Made by a program: the position numbers and the translations under genes. 6,212 nt of DNA from Synechococcales cyanobacterium PMM_0036 (GTDB lineage: Bacteria > Cyanobacteriota > Cyanobacteriia > Elainellales > Elainellaceae), in contig CASBQM010000128.1 of the NCBI GenBank assembly GCA_949127645.1, positions 1-6,212 of the forward strand, given 5' to 3'. This document shows positions 4,981 through 6,212 of this stretch, piece after piece. Below the pieces are notes generated by a model, which saw only the letters and a list, made by a program, of their open reading frames with translations, was not told the DNA's origin and ran no database searches. Numbering within the stretch: position 1 is the first letter of the stretch; every line of letters begins with the position of its first letter.

Positions 4981-6212
4981 AAAGATGCAGGAGTCTTCTA
5001 AGGCGAGCTTCTAGCTCTAGGGTAATTTCGCGATCGCCCCGTTCGAGTTTGCCAATGTAGTCGGCACTGAGGTCGAGAAAGCCACCCAGCTCCTTCCGGT
5101 TCCAGCTTAGTTTCTCACGACCTTGTCTTACCTGTTCTCCGGTTAGTTTGTCTGTAGGAGCAGCGGCAACCTGCTTAAGCCTCTTGGGTTCCTTAATTTT
5201 TGCTAGCAGTCCAGGAATAGGATGGGGCGGCTTGATTGTGAGGTTTGCTTGGAAAAGGCGATCGATCACTTTGACTTTACGCCAGTCTTCTGGCTTCTCA
5301 CCACTGCCATCGGGCTGAAGCCAACCTGCATAGGTAATAGGATCAAACTCAATTTGCCAACCTAGACTACTTAGAAGCTTGAGAGCGTTGTCCCAACGGT
5401 TTCTCAGATCGCGAGCTTTGTACTTGTCTTCTAGAGCCTTCTCAATTTCAGCTTTAGGCAGCACTTCTTCAAGCAGGTGTAGAACTCGATAGGCGTAAGG
5501 ATTTTCGTTTCTCGCGCGAATTCTCGCGTCAAGCGTTAGTTGGATTGCCAGACGCAGTGCCATTTCATTGTGATAGGGATCAATTTTGAGAATATCTTTT
5601 GCCAAGTAGCCAAACTGATGCAGTGCTTCCTTGGCTTTGCTGCCTGCTCGGTTAAGAAAGTGCTTTGTCCATAGACCAGGACTGACCGTGATGTACACCT
5701 CTTCGGGCTTCTCTATTTTTCCAGTTACCCAGTCCATCTGACCATGTGGGTCAATGAGGACATCCCACATCCGCCCAATTGGAGTGCTGGCGTCAATCTG
5801 CTTTCGGCCACGCCCCTCAATCCAGACAGACTTCACCAGTAGACAAGATAGGGCAAAAGCGGTGCTAGCAACGGCATTTCGCTTCTCAGCTAAGCTAGTA
5901 TTGTGATTGCGATCCCAGCCGAGTAGGTGAATGATGTCGCTAGCTTTGAGCGTAAAGGCACGGCTCCAGGGTTCGTCCTCCTCCATAGTTCGAGCCGCAA
6001 AGATCAATTGCAGCTTGACGGTATCAAAACCAAATTTATTAATGATTTGGTCAGCAGCTTCCCAAGGCAGTAAAGCAATGTCGCCGGGATTCGTAATGTA
6101 GTGTTCGATGTAATTGTTGGGATTATTCTTACTTCGATGTTGAAAGACTGCAAGCTCGTCGGTGTTTTGCTGCCACAGATCTGGGCGCAGCTGAGCACGA
6201 ATGCTGCTGGCG
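4979..6212 (-). CDS. XRE-tailed plasmid DNA-binding protein, putative replication initiator (5' partial)
   Basis: On the minus strand the frame is open from the right edge to TAA at 4979-4981, giving 410 visible residues. A reading that starts at TTG 6005-6007 is an artefact, because 68 upstream codons continue the same protein (LWQQNTDELAVFQHRSKN, then ITNPGDIALLPWEAAD). I recognise this architecture from cyanobacterial plasmids, where homologues are usually annotated only as helix-turn-helix proteins. The central part (about 60-340) contains TLKASDIIHLLGWD and YITVSPGLWTKHFLN and looks helical with possible winged-helix elements. The last 55 residues (LTGEQVRQGREKLSW through SADYIGKLERGD) are a standard XRE helix-turn-helix, an unusual C-terminal position for that domain. 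It lies upstream of the repeat-rich gap and the primase-like gene on the same strand, so I infer it binds the repeats as initiator or regulator. The true start is outside the window. Confidence 0.7.
   Translation of the reverse strand, partial: ASSIRAQLRPDLWQQNTDELAVFQHRSKNNPNNYIEHYITNPGDIALLPWEAADQIINKFGFDTVKLQLIFAARTMEEDEPWSRAFTLKASDIIHLLGWDRNHNTSLAEKRNAVASTAFALSCLLVKSVWIEGRGRKQIDASTPIGRMWDVLIDPHGQMDWVTGKIEKPEEVYITVSPGLWTKHFLNRAGSKAKEALHQFGYLAKDILKIDPYHNEMALRLAIQLTLDARIRARNENPYAYRVLHLLEEVLPKAEIEKALEDKYKARDLRNRWDNALKLLSSLGWQIEFDPITYAGWLQPDGSGEKPEDWRKVKVIDRLFQANLTIKPPHPIPGLLAKIKEPKRLKQVAAAPTDKLTGEQVRQGREKLSWNRKELGGFLDLSADYIGKLERGDREITLELEARLRRLLHL

Noticed and set aside
4790..5014. Plus-strand open frame of 74 residues
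   Set aside because: It spans repeat copy 7, several hairpins and the 3' end of the XRE gene. It has no recognisable protein features, so it is most likely a chance frame.
6004..6198. Minus-strand open frame of 64 residues upstream of the XRE gene
   Set aside because: It is out of frame with the XRE-tailed protein, whose own frame stays open through this stretch to the window edge with family-like sequence. It is a shadow.

Overview
The window looks like part of a cyanobacterial plasmid. Three things point there: four copies of the HIP1 octamer GCGATCGC (2656, 3361, 4191, 5030) plus many GCGATCG near-copies; two large leftward genes that I recognise as cyanobacterial plasmid-type proteins; and a partition-gene remnant next to several insertion sequence scars. 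No host or plasmid can be named from the sequence alone.

Left part (1-1225) is a scrapyard. It holds the 3' end of an IS630-type transposase gene, then the 3' half of a parB-like partition gene (about 120-680) that has lost its 5' part at the insertion sequence junction and also carries a frameshift near 204-227. After it come two transposase fragments in opposite orientations: the C-terminal end of an IS4-type transposase (minus strand, 791-about 985) and an internal piece of an IS701-type transposase (plus strand, about 981-1224).

Middle part (1227-3773) has two intact leftward genes with good Shine-Dalgarno sequences. One is a DUF1993 protein of unknown function. The other is a 657-residue protein with the acidic and histidine motifs of an archaeo-eukaryotic-type primase (AEP), probably the plasmid's primase or replication protein.

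Right part: 3774-4978 is a 1.2-kb gap without a convincing gene. It is rich in inverted repeats and carries seven scattered copies of a bipartite motif, GTGATAnGATACGGAG followed six bases later by GTCTTA. Beyond it, and running off the right edge, is a leftward gene for a protein of at least 410 residues with a C-terminal XRE-type helix-turn-helix. My reading is a two-gene replication module (DNA-binding protein, then primase-like protein) with an iteron-type origin or control region between the genes. The gene families and repeats are seen directly; the origin function is inference.
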